Shown: piece by piece, positions 12,511 to 27,678 of the stretch
How the letters are laid out: each line of letters begins with the position of its first letter
Numbering within the stretch: position 1 is the stretch's first letter
Source of the DNA: Acestrorhynchus altus
Taxonomy: Eukaryota > Chordata > Actinopteri > Characiformes > Acestrorhynchidae
Direction: 5' to 3'
NCBI GenBank assembly: GCA_034509495.1
Contig: CM067503.1
Span: 8,857,540-8,921,539 of the forward strand
Length of the DNA stretch: 64,000 nucleotides
Position numbers and translations under genes: made by a program
Notes under the pieces: generated by a model
Databases searched by the model: none
What the model was told of the DNA's origin: nothing
The model's input: the letters and a program-made list of their open reading frames with translations, nothing else

Positions 12511-15500
12511 AACAAACAAACAAACAAACAAACAAAAAAATACACACACACTAACACAACCATGCCTGCATACCTGCAGCCACTGCTGATGAAGCACACA
12601 TGCATGTGAACCAAGGTGTAACTGCCCATGTTTAACCATAATTGTTGCTTTCTTACACATCATTTATCCAAGCCATACACAGACATTTGTAGCTTGTATT
12701 CCAATGAAAGACAAACTGAAACCACTTCACCTGGAGATGTCTGTGTTGTGTCTGTTTTGAAACAAACGCTGCGGAAATCTTCCAGAGGTTAAGTGTGTCT
12801 GACCTCAATGACTGGCTCCAGAAGTCTTGGATTTCAGTGTGCATTCCAATGACTCTGAGAATATGTCATCAGTCTGTCAGTTTTTTTTTTAACAATATCT
12901 GACTCAGGCTCAGCCAGAGCTGCTCCTCTTGGGGAAACTAACTGGACACACATTGAGAGCAAACACCCTTAACAGCATCAAATGCAATTAGTTTATCTTT
13001 ATATGACAATGGTATTACATCAAATATGGCCACACATCAAGTGACATCACTCTAGATGTCAATATGTTCTACATAAATAACAAAATGTTGAGGTTTGGAC
13101 TTCTTTACAACTTTAATGAACTTATTTCATCACAGTACTGTTGGATACTAATATCAAATTCCAGCAAGTTAATTCAACCCTGGAATTTTATTCACTAATC
13201 AACATAGTGGCCCACTGGGATTTTTGAATGGTACCTGACTGATGTAACTAGATTTTATTTCAAGTTTGAGCATTTCTGTTCTTCATCAAATTCTGACACA
13301 ATGTAAAGAACAACTGCCAGATTCACCTTTAGTCAAAAAGTGAAAAATGGCAAAGGAGATACAATGATATGTGCAGCATAAATGTAAGCAAGTGCCTTTA
13401 TTGTACAGTTCAAATATCCCAGCAGAAAGCCAGGGTCAGAACTCAGGGTCAGCCTTAAATACTGTAGCAGAGAGGCCTTGCTCAAGGGTCCAACAGTAGC
13501 AGCTGTTAGCAGGCCCAGGTATTGGACCCACAACCTTATGAGCAATAACTCAGCACTCACCACTGAGGCACAAGCAATCTGCTCTCTTAACTGCAATTTC
13601 CTTTGGGACCCATAGAGTACTTTAACTGTCTTAACCATACTGTTTCTGACTCAGTTATGTAAGCTCTTCAGACAGGAATAGTAGGTCTTCTCATCATGAC
13701 TTGTTTATTCAAAGGTTTACAACATGAGGGCACAACTAGCAGATCTGCTGTACTGCAATCAAGTCTCAATCTTGAACAGATCAATTTTGTGTAGAAAGTA
13801 GATTTGCAGCAGTATTCATGTTTTAGGTATACCAGGGTATGAATATTGATGGTTCAAAACACTGTGTACCTTTTCTTAATATCAGTATTGAAAAAAACAT
13901 GCAACAAAACATATTTCTTGTTATTTGTAACTAGTTATTTGAGTGTCCATTATGAGATGAAAATTATGAGCAGATTCATCCATAATGAAAGTAAACATTA
14001 GCTGGAAACAAATATAATTATAATTTATTTATTAATAATAAAAAAGTTTATTTATAATAATTTTATTATTGAATTGTTTCATTATAGCATTAAAGTAAAC
14101 TCCCATTTTCATTCCTCCAGGGGTCATATAAGAATAATAACAAGAACAACAATAAGACTAAGTCTTACTACATACTACGAAACTATAAAAGCTACATATA
14201 TTTTGAGATGGTTATCATACAGAAAATTGCATAAACAGAATTCAATTTCTGCCTGTAACCCATCTTTGGTAGTACACATACACATACACATACCACCTCA
14301 GTCACGAAAGGCCAGAGTACTGTTCCTTCACTCCCCCCTCCACTTCCAGTCCAGGGGACTGAACCATCACCCCTTAGGCCATGGCTGCTCCCATGTTACC
14401 CCATGTCCTTCTTGTTATAATGACAGCAGCCTACAGAGCACTGCAATAGTTGCTCTCAAGCTAGTAGGCCAACAAGAAAATTGAATACACTGATTCAGAG
14501 ACAAATATGAGATTATGCCCCACTTAAGAAGCAGCAGGACTGACAGCAGGATGTTTATGTAACCTAAGCCATTTACAGTGGTTTGGTGTGAAGTGGTAAA
14601 CTGTACAGTGTTGGTAATTAGAACCATGTGTCACAATGTTTGTAGTGCAACTATAGCGTAGATTTGTCTTGAGTTCTATAAGTAAACTTTATTATGATAA
14701 AAAAATGTGGTAATCACCATCACTGAGAACAATTCTGACTTGATAAATGTCTCTAGATCAGAGCATTACACATGAAACCAGTCAGAATCCCTGTGTTTAC
14801 AGGGAATGTAGACAAATGTGTCTAATAAATGAAACTGAAAGATAAATGAAAAGGGAAGCACATGTGTTCACTCGGAGAGATGACTACAAACACCCCTTTG
14901 AGTGTGAATTGGTCATAAGTCTGTGAGCCAGAAGATGTTTTAGCATGTGGAAGTGGATCTACCCATTGACATCATGCAGTGATTAATGACAGTTCTTTCT
15001 TCAGAATCTTGAAAACAGGCACATTGGGAACTGAGGCACCACCAGAATTCAGTACTACAGAAATATCTTTGAAGAAGCATTTTGACCATGACATTTTCTG
15101 ATTACATGTAGGAAAAATGCAGACTTAGAGTTCAGTTCCAACCAGGATAAATTACATAATATAAAGTCACATTTAACAATCGAAAACTGTCTACGACCTC
15201 TTTGTTTTGTAACATTTTTTGGCAGGCTTGCTGTTGGAAATGGAATTTTGCCAAATTGTTTGAAAAGGCAAACAATTCAGAGAACTCGGACAAACAAAAG
15301 TGTCCCATATGAAATATGAGGTATTATGAATTATTATTCAGAAAGTGCAAAGGATATTTTGTAATTCAGAAACACTTATATGGTTTGGTTTGCTGGCCAC
15401 AAACTAATACCTAGAAAACCTACAGACCTACAAATTCAGCAATACTTCAGGAGAACAGAATACAATCAACTAATTGTTGTCATTAATTATATAATTATAT

Positions 15501-16227
15501 TTAAAGTATAGCATATAGTATTTTTTGTGAACAACCTTTCATTTTTCCTTCCCAATGTCACCCTTTGGTTTGCTCACTAGGGGGTCTACTTCTTATCGTT
15601 TGTTGATATGATATTAACCTTTTTTATTTTTTGATTTCTGTAAAGCTGCTCTGTGACATCCGCTGTACAGAGCTCTATACAAATACATTTTGATTTAATT
15701 TGATTTGATTGGATTTGACTGGTTTCCTTTGGGGAAAAAGTTATAGTATGTAAGATAAAAGATTCCTTCTGGGATAAGTAAAATAATTCTGATTGTGATT
15801 CTGATATGACCAATAATAAAAGATCAGTTGTCAATTGTTTTCCCTACAGCACACTGGAATCTAACACAACACCTCTCACAGATAGCAATATAATTGCAAC
15901 ACAACACTCAAAATATATTTAACACATACAGCATCTCTGGACTGAGTTAGAATTTACTAATTAAATTTACAAATTACATTTTTGATCATTTTAAAGCTGT
16001 CATGGTACAATACACTTTACATAGTGATGTACCAGCAACAAATTAATAATGTCAGAATGTCAAGCATGTTTTCCATCTTCCACCAACATTATTGTCTGCA
16101 TAATTTATTGCAGCTCTTATTTATTGCAACTCACAGTGTATATTAAGAGCTAAAGTTGGCTGATAACTGTGCAAATTTGTGAGCTTGAGGTGACACAGCT
16201 GTGCTCTGCATTTGTGTCTGCAAGCAT

Positions 16228-16266
<39 letters not shown>

Positions 16267-19200
16267 ACTGGCCTGCTTGCAGAATCATACAGATTTTCTG
16301 GTCTAAAACCAACACGAGAAAGGAAATTATTGGAATCACAAGCTAAATTATGTATAAAAATAGGACCTATAGTCTAATATACCTATATGTGTAATGTCAA
16401 GGGCACTTCAGTCAGGGCTTGCTAGTTCAGTGATTTGAACTTACAAGCTTCCAGCCCACAAGGCTGGTTCTCTAACCACCAGGCCATAGCTGTCCACATG
16501 AGAACTTGTTCAGTGAAGACTGATGCCTTGCAAGCCCCCCAACAAATATCTATAATGTTTCGATCTAGACCTGTCAGTGACTCTAAATCTTGTAGTGTGA
16601 AAAATGTTAGAGCTGGAAGTTAGTGTATCAGCAAACTACAACCAATGAGATCGCAAGACATGAGGTGAGAAGAAGTCAAGTTATTAGGTTGGAGTTATAC
16701 ATCATCAAACCTGCACATTTTAGTGCTTTCCCTGCTCACATCACACCTGATTCAGCATTCATTTCCGAGGTGGACATCCATTTTGGGAGAAAAAAACGTG
16801 TCTTGCTCATGACATTTCATCAGTTCTTGTGTGGTTTCAGTCTCTGGTGTGCACAGTTGTGCAAGGTGGGTCACAATTCTGTGCCAGCGTGGTAATGTTA
16901 TGAATATAACAGTGTAAATACATGATTTAATCTAACCCTAACCTTAACTGTAAGCAACATGTGACATTCTTAATGTGTGTGCATGTGTTTTCTACCCACA
17001 TGTGTTTCAGCATACCTTTCCATGTGCATGAAAGGATGGGTTATCAATTTGGCAAAAGAGCACTACCAGATGGATGGGAGGACATGATAAATTGTAAGCA
17101 AGTCACAGAAGGTGTAAATAAATACAAAAAAAATTGAATCTGATGAAAGGTGTTCATATACACATATGAAATAGGAGGTTGTGTTAGTGTTTTCCTCTTG
17201 TTGCAGGTTTTTCCTGATGAAAGGTCTTGTAATTCATGACCCACAGAACTGATCAGTCATATAGCACACAAACCGCAATGATTAAAAGAGTACAACACTC
17301 TGATGACTATGAAAGTTGTATTGTGTGAACCTAGCAATAGAAGAACTCATTGAGAACAAAGCTACATTAAGTAAAAAAAACTCTGTAGTAGGGCTACACA
17401 TTGGAAAAAACTGACATTGTGATTTTTTCCCCTGATATTGGATATTAGGAAAATCTAATTTCACCAAAAGTCAGTAAACCAACCTGTCATGACATTAATA
17501 ATGTCCTTTGTATCAAAGATTGGAGTAAAATCAATTATTTCAAGCAGGTAAAATCTGCTTCAGGTCGATCTGTCATGGAAAATTCATTTTACTTGTGTAT
17601 CAAACAATTGTGTGAATATTACACATGCCCACATTGCAATGACAATGCTGATAAATTATGCAGCCCTACTCTGCAGTCAGTTACTTTATTATTTTACGTA
17701 GACCTGCTCTTATAAATTAAATATCTTCACAGTCTGTATAAAGAGTTGCTGTGTGACCTTGGTAGCTACACAGCAATATACTACATGCCTGTATTACTGC
17801 TATAATTCACGTCATTATGTGGAATGAAACAGTCTGTACTAACCAGGATCAGCACATCGATCATTTACATTTTACAAGTAATAATAGAAACTGTTGTCAT
17901 TGATAAACCAAGTCAGGGTCTGACTTTTCTATTACTTGGCCTTGTCAAAAGTGTGCTACCACAAACTTGGCAAGCGTGAAATTTCAAAGTCAAACAAAGC
18001 ATTTAATTGCATCTAATAGCTCTGCACCCCACAACATGGTCATGGGCAGAAGATCTGGAAGTGGCCTCCTCTGGCTAAACCAGTAAAAATGTGCTGGAGC
18101 CCCAGGCATGTGAAGAATTCATAAGTGTTTATGCAATTATTCTCAGATTCTCCCAGGCTTCCCTTTTCACATTATACAACTCCAGAGGGGACTCGCTCAC
18201 ACATCTTAACCCTCTCCCCCACATTCAAATTCCACCAGCTTCCATAATTAAAGGCCTTGTCTGCTCCCTTTCTCTTGAGAAGCTCTTGGGGTTCATTTGT
18301 TTTGTTCCTCTTAGGAATGTGAATGATAATTAACTCCAGTTTATAGCTATCGCTTGCTATCTTACAACAGATCCAAGTTCTTGGAGTTTACCAGACGAGT
18401 TCAACAATTATGATTGATCGAACTCAGTAAAAAGTTATGAACAACATGTATGAACATGGATTCAGAATTAGGTCCTACTCATTCAAACTCAATGATGTAA
18501 GGTCTCCCCAGGGATAGTGCAGCCATTTTGGATCATCACAGGGTCCATTTTCTTCAAGCTGCTGGACATGGTCGTTTGTAGTGCAGCTGGGAGGCAGCAG
18601 GGGCTTGAGTCAGTGCTCCCTGGACATTTCTTTACGGCTGTGATCCAAGTCTTTGACCTGGAAAAGGCATGAAAGGTAACCCTGCAGGAGCTACTAGACT
18701 TGGCATGGGTCAGTTAGAGGCGTAGGAGTTTACGGCTAGTCGCAGTTCCTCTCAACAGGGTGTTACTCAAGCTACTCGTAGATCCATGAGTAGATGGAGC
18801 ATTTGGGTGAAATGACTAAAGATGAATAAAGAAGGCTTCAGTTGCCTGAAAGAATGATACTTAAACACCAGCAAACGTAGGAGAAAACGGGGACATTATA
18901 AAGGGAAATCAGTTCATGTGGAATGATAAAATGAAAAGAATATTTTGGCAACAATAAAAAAATTTATGGTTGAAGAAAAAATGGTACAGAAGTTCAGTCA
19001 AAGAAGACTACTTCAACTGTTAAGCATTGGGGTTGTGTTGCAGCCTGTGGTATGGGGAATATTTCTGGTAGATAGAAGAATGATTTCAATGAAACACCAG
19101 CAAGTTCTTACTCAAATATCACACAATCTCTAACAGTGCTGAGGATAAAAAAGGCTGGCTTCTATGGCAGGATAATGATCCTAAACACACCTCAAAATCC

Positions 19201-22200
19201 AAAAAGAACTACCTCAAGCAGTGCAAGATAAATGTTGTGCAACCCCCCAGTATCATTGCTGGATTGAGAACAATCAGCAATATCTAACCAAATAGATCCG
19301 GTGAGTGCCAATGAAGGAATAGAGGATGACCAACATAAACTGTGCAGCAACAGATGAGCTTCTGTCTCTGACTGTACATTTAAAAGGTTGTGCAACTAAG
19401 CAGGAGTGTCCAATAGAGTGCACAGTAAGTAGACATAGTTTTAAACATTCCTCCTGCACTGCTGTATTTGATCCACTCATACCAGCGCAACACCAACAGT
19501 GCAACACACCAAACCATGTCAGTTTTACTGCAGTCCTGAGAACGACCCATTCCCTACATAATACCTGCTCTGTGGTGGTCCTGTGGGGTCCTGACCCCTG
19601 AAGATCAGGGTTAAAGGAGACTACCAAAGTATGCAGTGAAACTACAGAGATTACTGCAGACTACAGTCTGAAATTATAGAACTCAAAAGTGCTCCTGTAT
19701 GGTAAGTGAAATTTACTAAAATATGTACAAATTGTAGAAATAAAGAGGTGATTATAATGTTATCATATTCTATAGGTTGTGTATGGAAACACAATAATCA
19801 GTAATCAATATAAATAACATTATGTGTATAAATGAAATTAAATAGAATAAAACAATAATTTATGTAAGGCATTAAATAGAATTTATTTGCTGTAAATGTA
19901 AATGTCAATCTCCAATTTTGCATCCACAGGATAGAAGTAGGGTTGAAACAATTTTTGAAAAGGATGTTTTTGTTTGGTCAAACATTTAGCTGTAGTTAAA
20001 AATGGAAAACAAAGGAATGTAAGTGCATGTAAAAGTCTCCCTTTTGAAAAGAAAGAAAGAAGTGGCGCTCTTGTCAAATATTTTCTAATATTCAGCTAAT
20101 GATCATTATGGATTAATCTTTTGATCATTTTCTCCATTAACCAGCTCAGTGGCTGAGAAACCATCCACTGGCTCTTTCTGAACAGCTGCCATTGCTGATG
20201 GCAAGCAGCATGGCACCAGACATGAACCTGTGAGCCTCTGATCATAGTGCTAGTGCATTAGACCACTGAGCCAACTTGGGGCTTGTTTGCATAAGGGAAT
20301 GTGAAAGTGCTGCCTCCGCTGCCTTGTAAAAAGACTCAGAGGCATCATTTAACTTGTTCTGACCAAGCCAGCATTCCATGGTTTGCAGTGGTGAATGAAA
20401 AAGCTGGACTGCTACAGATTCTGAAAATGGGATTTTCTGTTAAGATGCATCATACAATGTAAATTTATACAAACATACATTGTATGATAATGATCCTTCT
20501 TATGGAATTCCTAAAATCAGTTTAACGCTGCAACCCTAAATAGATGTACACCCACCATACACTCTTTGTCATCTATGTCCTAACATATAAAAGGTTGCTT
20601 GAATCTGTTAATAATCTGAACTCTCAGTCAATTGCATGCATATGGCATACTGGGGTTTAATCCCACTCATAAATACCCTTCAGTGTGCACTGTGTGTGAG
20701 CACAGTGTCTCAGCAAGAATGCAAGAATGCCTTATATAGCAAGAAACTGAATTTATAATTTTTGGACAGATTTCAGACATCAGAATGCATATTTTGATGT
20801 CCATTCTATCAGCACTGACATTCCATGCAAGAATAAATGAAAACTGGAGGTATTTTGCAGTGGCAAGGAATCCAATGGAAAGGGTTTGTTTCAGGGTAAT
20901 TTGGGATAATTGAGGCTGTGTAAGGACTGTGCTAAAAGATGCCTGAATCCTGTCTGTGTCCTCATCTCATCGGCTATAGCCAATGGAGACTATCTGTATG
21001 TGGATCAGCGGTCAGCTGAATGGCACCAGTCAGATGCTCATACCTGTGTGTCAGTAGGAGATTTTGCCCCATTGCACAAGACAGGCAGCAATTTTCAGAC
21101 ACTGTACTTCAGGGGTGTAGCTCACGCAGGGGCAAGGTGGTTGGGTCTGGATGGCCAGGTATCTAACTGTTCAAAGAAACCTCTAAACTTTATTTATTTA
21201 TTAATATCCAATAGGTCAATTCCATGTTTTCTAATTGTTTAGGTTTGCTTATTGACATTCATGACACCCTGAGGGCAGTACACTACTATACTGTGCAGTG
21301 ACACCTATATGAATAAGACATTTATAAATCAAGTTCAGTAAATTCAGTGTGAAAAGTTTAAAGAAGCTTTTTGTAAACAAATTATGAAGATACAATAAAG
21401 AACCCTCTAAACAGAATAAGCAAAGATATATTTGAATAAAAGGGTGTGGAATTTAATGACATTTCACAAATTTCACCAAATTTCATGAATTTCATGAAAT
21501 GGTGGATTGTTCATGCTATGGGCTTGTGTTGAAGCCAGTGGAACAGTTCACTAGTGGAAGGAAGCAGGGATTCAATTAAATACTGCCAGGTCCTGTAACT
21601 AAACATCACACTGTCTGTAACAATCTAAGGATGAAACTACAAACTCCACATTTTCTACCTCAAGATGCACAAGCTGAAGTTTTGCCATGGCTCTTGCAGT
21701 CTCCTGAGTCAAACATAATTGAGAATATTTGAACAGACTTAAAAGAGCAATGCATGCAAGAATAATGTTACTGCTGAAACTTCTGCCAACTTCCCATCTA
21801 TCATGATCTCATGCTATTCTCCAAACGTTTCTGTCAGAAACATCAAATCAACATGTCCAGGTTTTAAGAGATGTTTGACCTAAGATGTGGATAAGAGCAG
21901 CATTTTGTCCACAGTAACTTGTGAGTGTCTCCTTAATATGGCCTTGCATGTCTTAGTCATTCAATGGCGAGTTCTTGCTAGTTCTTCAGCAGGCTTTTGT
22001 AAAAAAGAAATCCATAATTCATTCAGGTGCCAATACATGCCAACAGCCTGTCAACAAATATAATAACCTTTTTATATGAAGGAAATTCCATAAAATTGAG
22101 GAAATGGGCTGGAAAATAAACATTCCCCATTCTTTCCTTCTTTTCTACATATAGACACATTCATTAAAAAAACACAATCCAGAGTCCAGCTGACAAAATA

Positions 22201-25200
22201 TTTTGGGACAGGCTAATGGTGCCTGCTGCTCAGAAAAGATGATGTCTGCATCTCACTGCTAGATTCTGGGCCTCAAAACTGACATCCTAAAAAATACACT
22301 CCTCTGGGGAGAACAGAGATGCTTGAACTCATTCGCTGGGAGACCAATAATGTTATCAAAACACAGACAAACAAAATCAGCCCATGGTCACGATACTGAC
22401 CACTATGTGCATTTGTTAACAAAAGCAATTCTACAGAGAAATGTTCTAAACTTTGAATTCGTTTAGTTTTGTATCATTATATAATTTTTATCTCAATGTC
22501 TTCATAACTTCTGAGATGTCTCAGTTGCAACTAAGGATGTGAAAACTTCACTTCAATCTTCAACTACAGTTTCACTATAAGTGAAAACTATAATTGACTG
22601 CAGTAAAAATATTTAATATGGCATGTTCTCATTTTGGCCAAAATAATATTTTCAATCTGTCTTCAAACATAAAAAGTAAATAAAATGAAAAGCTCATTTT
22701 TTATTTTCAGTAATTTACTGCTGTGTAAACTGTTCCCTGTGTCAATTTTGCGTTCCTTGTATTTCAAGAGCTTATATCTGACAAGTTTCTTGTATTTTCT
22801 TTTTCCTCTGAGGTCTACTTAGGTCATTTATGTATGCACAATTCATTTTTATGTCAGTATTTTCCAGTTTGTTTTTGTGCTGCAGTGTGTCAGTGTGTCT
22901 TTAGTGGACCTATAATATTGGTTTATTTAAAAACAGAGTTGATTAAAAAGTAAAAATATTAACCTTCCAGGTTTACTGCTGTTTTTCCTGTCCCAGTGTT
23001 CACAGCACAGTGAAGCAAAAACCAGAGAATCGAGTGGGTACTTGGTGGGTGCCAATGCAGGCTACGTTCTCTTTAGCTAGCTAGCCATTCACTATGATGA
23101 GAGGATACTGAGAGGACAGCAACAATAGCTTGTTAGATTTGGCAATAACTGCTGAAATAATTACAGAATTTTTGTTAACAGTGATAAAAACAATACTAGG
23201 CCAGACAAAAAGTATTAATCTGTGACTGAAACCTAATAGCATGTAATAACTCCACAAGCAAGAATAACAGCTGTGATTGGATTTGGCATGAACTCGACAA
23301 ATTTCTAGATGTAAGCTACATCAATGATCAGCCAATCTTGCATTAAAGAATTATGCAATTCGACCAGATTTCATGGATGCCCTCCCGGGCCTTTTACTTG
23401 TTGTTTCAGGTAGCCTCGCAGGATTCAAATCTTTTTGAATTTTTGATTTTGAATGTTCCTGAACGTTCATCATGCCTGTCAGTCACATTTGCGGACCTGT
23501 GAATACAGGAATTGTCCTCTTGGATTGATAGCATTGTTTACATACAGACAGAAATGAGATTCGTCTGACCAGAAACATGTAATGGGCAGTCATATATTTA
23601 TGTCTCTTCACTGTAACCAGGCAAAATTGTGAACCAAGGCCTCATGTTTGCACTGCTGATTGACATGTATGGCCATGTACTTTGTATGTGTACGTGTATG
23701 GCCATGTACATGTACTTTACTTATTTTTAATATGTCTTAAAAATAAACTACCTCCTTCATACAATGGCTTTCGGTACACCCAAATGCAATCACTCATCAC
23801 ATGCAAATCATCACATCTGCTTTATGACCCTTTTTCCATAAACTGAGAACTGCATTTCTCAGTCTATGAATCCTGTTCATAGCCTCATCATCTGCTGCAA
23901 CCCCATCTGCAGGAACCTGAAAAATTACATATATTAATAATGTAATATATAAGGGAACCAACTCAATATTAGACAAGTGGTGCTAATATTATTATACTGT
24001 ATATGGCTATGCATGCATGCACACATTAGCAGGTGTTTTTTCACACCAGTAATATGATGAAGTTTGTAGAGTTTGTTTTGCTTATACATGGAGGACGTAA
24101 GTGCTTGGAGCTTGCTGTGCCTCTAGTGAAGCTATTTTTTGAAGTTGCTCCAAATGCATCAAATAAGCTACATTCCACCAGATTCCATCTATCACTGTAT
24201 TTATTTGAAAATCACTGACCATCAGATCAGGGCACAGAAAAAAACATATCTTTTGACCTGTTTTCTTTCAGCTGGAGTCCTTCGCCTTGATGTTTCAGTC
24301 AATTTCCTACGGAAGTTACAGAGCGCGAGAGGATTTCAGGCCTGTGTTTCTGGCTCTCCTCGCCAGCGACTCCCCTGCTGCCTTGACGTTTGTCTCTCAT
24401 TAAAACAAGCAAATACACACCAAGGCGCACACTGTCATTTTTTTCCCTTTTCAACCCCTTCAGTCTTTGGCACTCCCCTCATTTTAGCGGTCATACTCTA
24501 AAAGGCAGCCATGTCTGATGTGACTTTTGTCCAGGATTCCCTTTATTGGCCTTCACTCCTTTTGTAATGTCACTTAAGAGCTCGTCCATAAGATGCAAGA
24601 GAAAAAATGAGGTACTACATAGAGTCTATATGGACTTTCCAGTGCTTTTTCCTTTTTCCTTGCTTGTTTTTAGTGAAGGTGTGCATGTTTTTTGGGTCTT
24701 GTGCATGTATTAGTGTGTGTGTGTGTGTGTGTGTGTGTGCTGCATGTGGAGACCTGCTAGAGTGATCTGTGTGTGCTACAGCAGGTGTGTGTATGTGTGT
24801 GTGTCCCAGGGCTGGCCAGTGAGTCAGATTTAGAGGAGGAAGCCACTGTCAGATGGCAGAGATGGATCTCTCCTGAGGGATCTGATAAATAAGGAAAAAA
24901 TATCTTTGAAAAAGGAAACGCAGCTGTTTCCAAAGGAGAAGTCAAAATATTAGTGGCTTGCATTCCAGAGCAACAGCCAAACCCACTCTCTTGCTCTCTC
25001 TCTCTCGCTCTCTCTCTCTTTCACTGTGCCACCCGCTGACTGCACCTTCTTCACTGTGTTTGTCTGCCTTTAATTTTCTCCTTGCTGGCTCATGTACAGT
25101 GTATCATGCAAAACTAGCCTTGATACAAGACAAAATTGAGCTTGGTATTAATGATGAAGGCTTGGGCTTGGGCCTGGGGTTGGGGTTGGGGGTTAAAGTT

Positions 25201-27627
25201 AGTTTGGGAAAATGTGATTATGTGATTGGGTTACTTTGGTTTGCTCTTAATTGTTGAAGTGAGTGGCATCACCATAACAAGATCCAAAGAGCTCTGTTGG
25301 ACTATCATAAAGGAGGATGTAGATATGGGTCTAGGAAGGAATTTATAAACATATCAGGACAATTTGAAATGATAGTCTACTGTCCGAAAAATCATTTAGA
25401 AGTAAAACAATTGACAACATGGCCAGGTTAGGCTGTCCTAGCAAGTTCAATCCAAGAGAAGACTGCAAAATATGTAAAGAATCCCAAATTGACATTCATC
25501 AGACTGGACAAGGTTTCTCAGCTCTTCAACTGTCCTGTTCCAAATGTAGCTTCAGCTTTTTTTAACTGGTAAGTGGAACAAGACATGGTCTTTTGCTGTT
25601 GTAGCCCATCCATCTCAAAGTTGGACATGTTGTGCATTATCTGATGGGGGTTATTTGAGTTATCATAACCTTTCCATCAGCTTGGACCTGTCTGGCCTTT
25701 CTCCATTGACCTTTCTCATCAACAAGGCATTCCTGTCAGCAGAACTGCTGCTCACTGGATGTTTTTTCTTTATTGCACCATTTTATGTAACTCTAGAGGC
25801 TGTTGTGCTGAAATTCTAAGGAGATCTAGAGATTCTAGAAATACCACCCTCTCTGACACCAACGATCAAAATATTTTTTCTCCATTCTAATGCTTGATGT
25901 GATGATTATCTGAAATTGTTGTCCAGTATCTGCATTAATACCTAATTAGTTAACTACAATGGAAATATGCATTTTAGTCATGTTAAACTGACAAGACTAT
26001 CACTGCTGTCCATTGGTCTGACCACTAGACTGAGTCATACTTATTTACTCTGGTTTCAAGCACTGATAGGATAAACAAAAACAGGGTGAATGCACATCCT
26101 GCTCACTCCTGGAGTTGTGTTGTGTAATATCTCCCCAGGCTGGAATGTATATGTTTGTATGTGTGAGAGTGTGTGAGCAAATGAATGTGTGAAGAAGAAT
26201 GTATTTTGCTGTAGCGTGTCTGTGTATCTAAATACTGCAGAGTGACATGTCGAAGCTGTGAGAGAAGAGTGAAAAACGTCCACTATTCACCTTCTGTCTG
26301 TTCAGCTCTCATCGTTTTTTTTCTACTTCTGTCAAGTATGAAACGTTCTTGCTGCAGTGTGATTGGAGGCTGTGCTGCAGAAAGACACAGAGGCTTTATT
26401 TATTAAATCTTCAGCAGGCACAAAATGGTCAACCTTTATTTACAATATAATTGTTGGAACAACTTAGCAAATCCTATGGGCTTATTCCCCTCATTAAACA
26501 GAGTGTGTAATGCTGATGATATCCACTTACTGCAGAGTTTGCAATGTTGTAAAATAATATCGTTGTCTGAAAGTTGAGAAACATATATTTTTGTTGGATG
26601 GCAGAAATATCACAATAAAATGCATCTCTATGTTACCCCAAAAAGTGTGTGTGACTGCTCGGTTGAGCTACCCAATTAGCGTAAACAAAATCGAATGCTA
26701 ACAATAGCTAAGCATAAACACATATCACCGATTCCTTTGATAGACTGATTAGCATAACAGAATTGAATGCTAACAATAGCTAAGCATAAACACATATCAC
26801 CGATTCCCTTGATAGACTGATTAGCGTAACAGAATTGAATGCTAACAATAGCTAAGCATAAACACATATCACCGATTCCCTTGATAGATTGATTGTATAT
26901 TTTACCATGAGATTGGCATATCTTTAAGGCACTTTGCATTACAAGATATGAGAAACGTTTCGGGGCATTATTTTTACCATAGCCATCCTAGCTGACCCTC
27001 TATGAAGAACATTGTGCTATGAATAGCTATAGTAACAGTTACAGTACCTAGATAGGTAACTATGTAACTAAACCATTACATTACATTTACTCCGGCACGT
27101 ACAACAGTCGAGACTGTAATGGAATGAACTGACATTTTGGTCCATGTTTAATTTAGCCCAGTAAATCTAATTATACACATATTCTACTTTATTAGAGTGA
27201 CTGTTTGGAAGTACTTGTTTGTTCATGCCTAAAATTACCTGAGCAAGTCAACCACCTGGTTCACATCCTGAATGGATCATCTGAAAAACAAAACTAAATA
27301 AAAACTAAAACGTTTCTAAATCAGAATCCAGGAACATGGTTGTACCAATACATGTTGATTGCAAAAGCATGTTTTAGTTCAATGGTTGTTTTATTTGATT
27401 TATTATTATTATCACTGCAATTAATGCTGTTCTTGCTTCTACTGAATATGACCAGTTTGTACTGTGGTTTGACACATTTTAACTCAACACAGTGATGAGA
27501 ATGAAGTCATCATGAATGAGTTAAGCAAGAAAAAGTGACCATGAATGTTTCAGGAATGTCTTCCAACAGATCCCCTGAGACTGTGTGTAGAGTGCTAGTT
27601 CAGAGAGCACTAGAACTACCCTCTTAA

Positions 27628-27678
<51 letters not shown>

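Noticed and set aside
12294..12663. Val-Cys-rich frames near 12.5 kb
   Set aside because: They are translations of CA repeat and a SINE, not genes.
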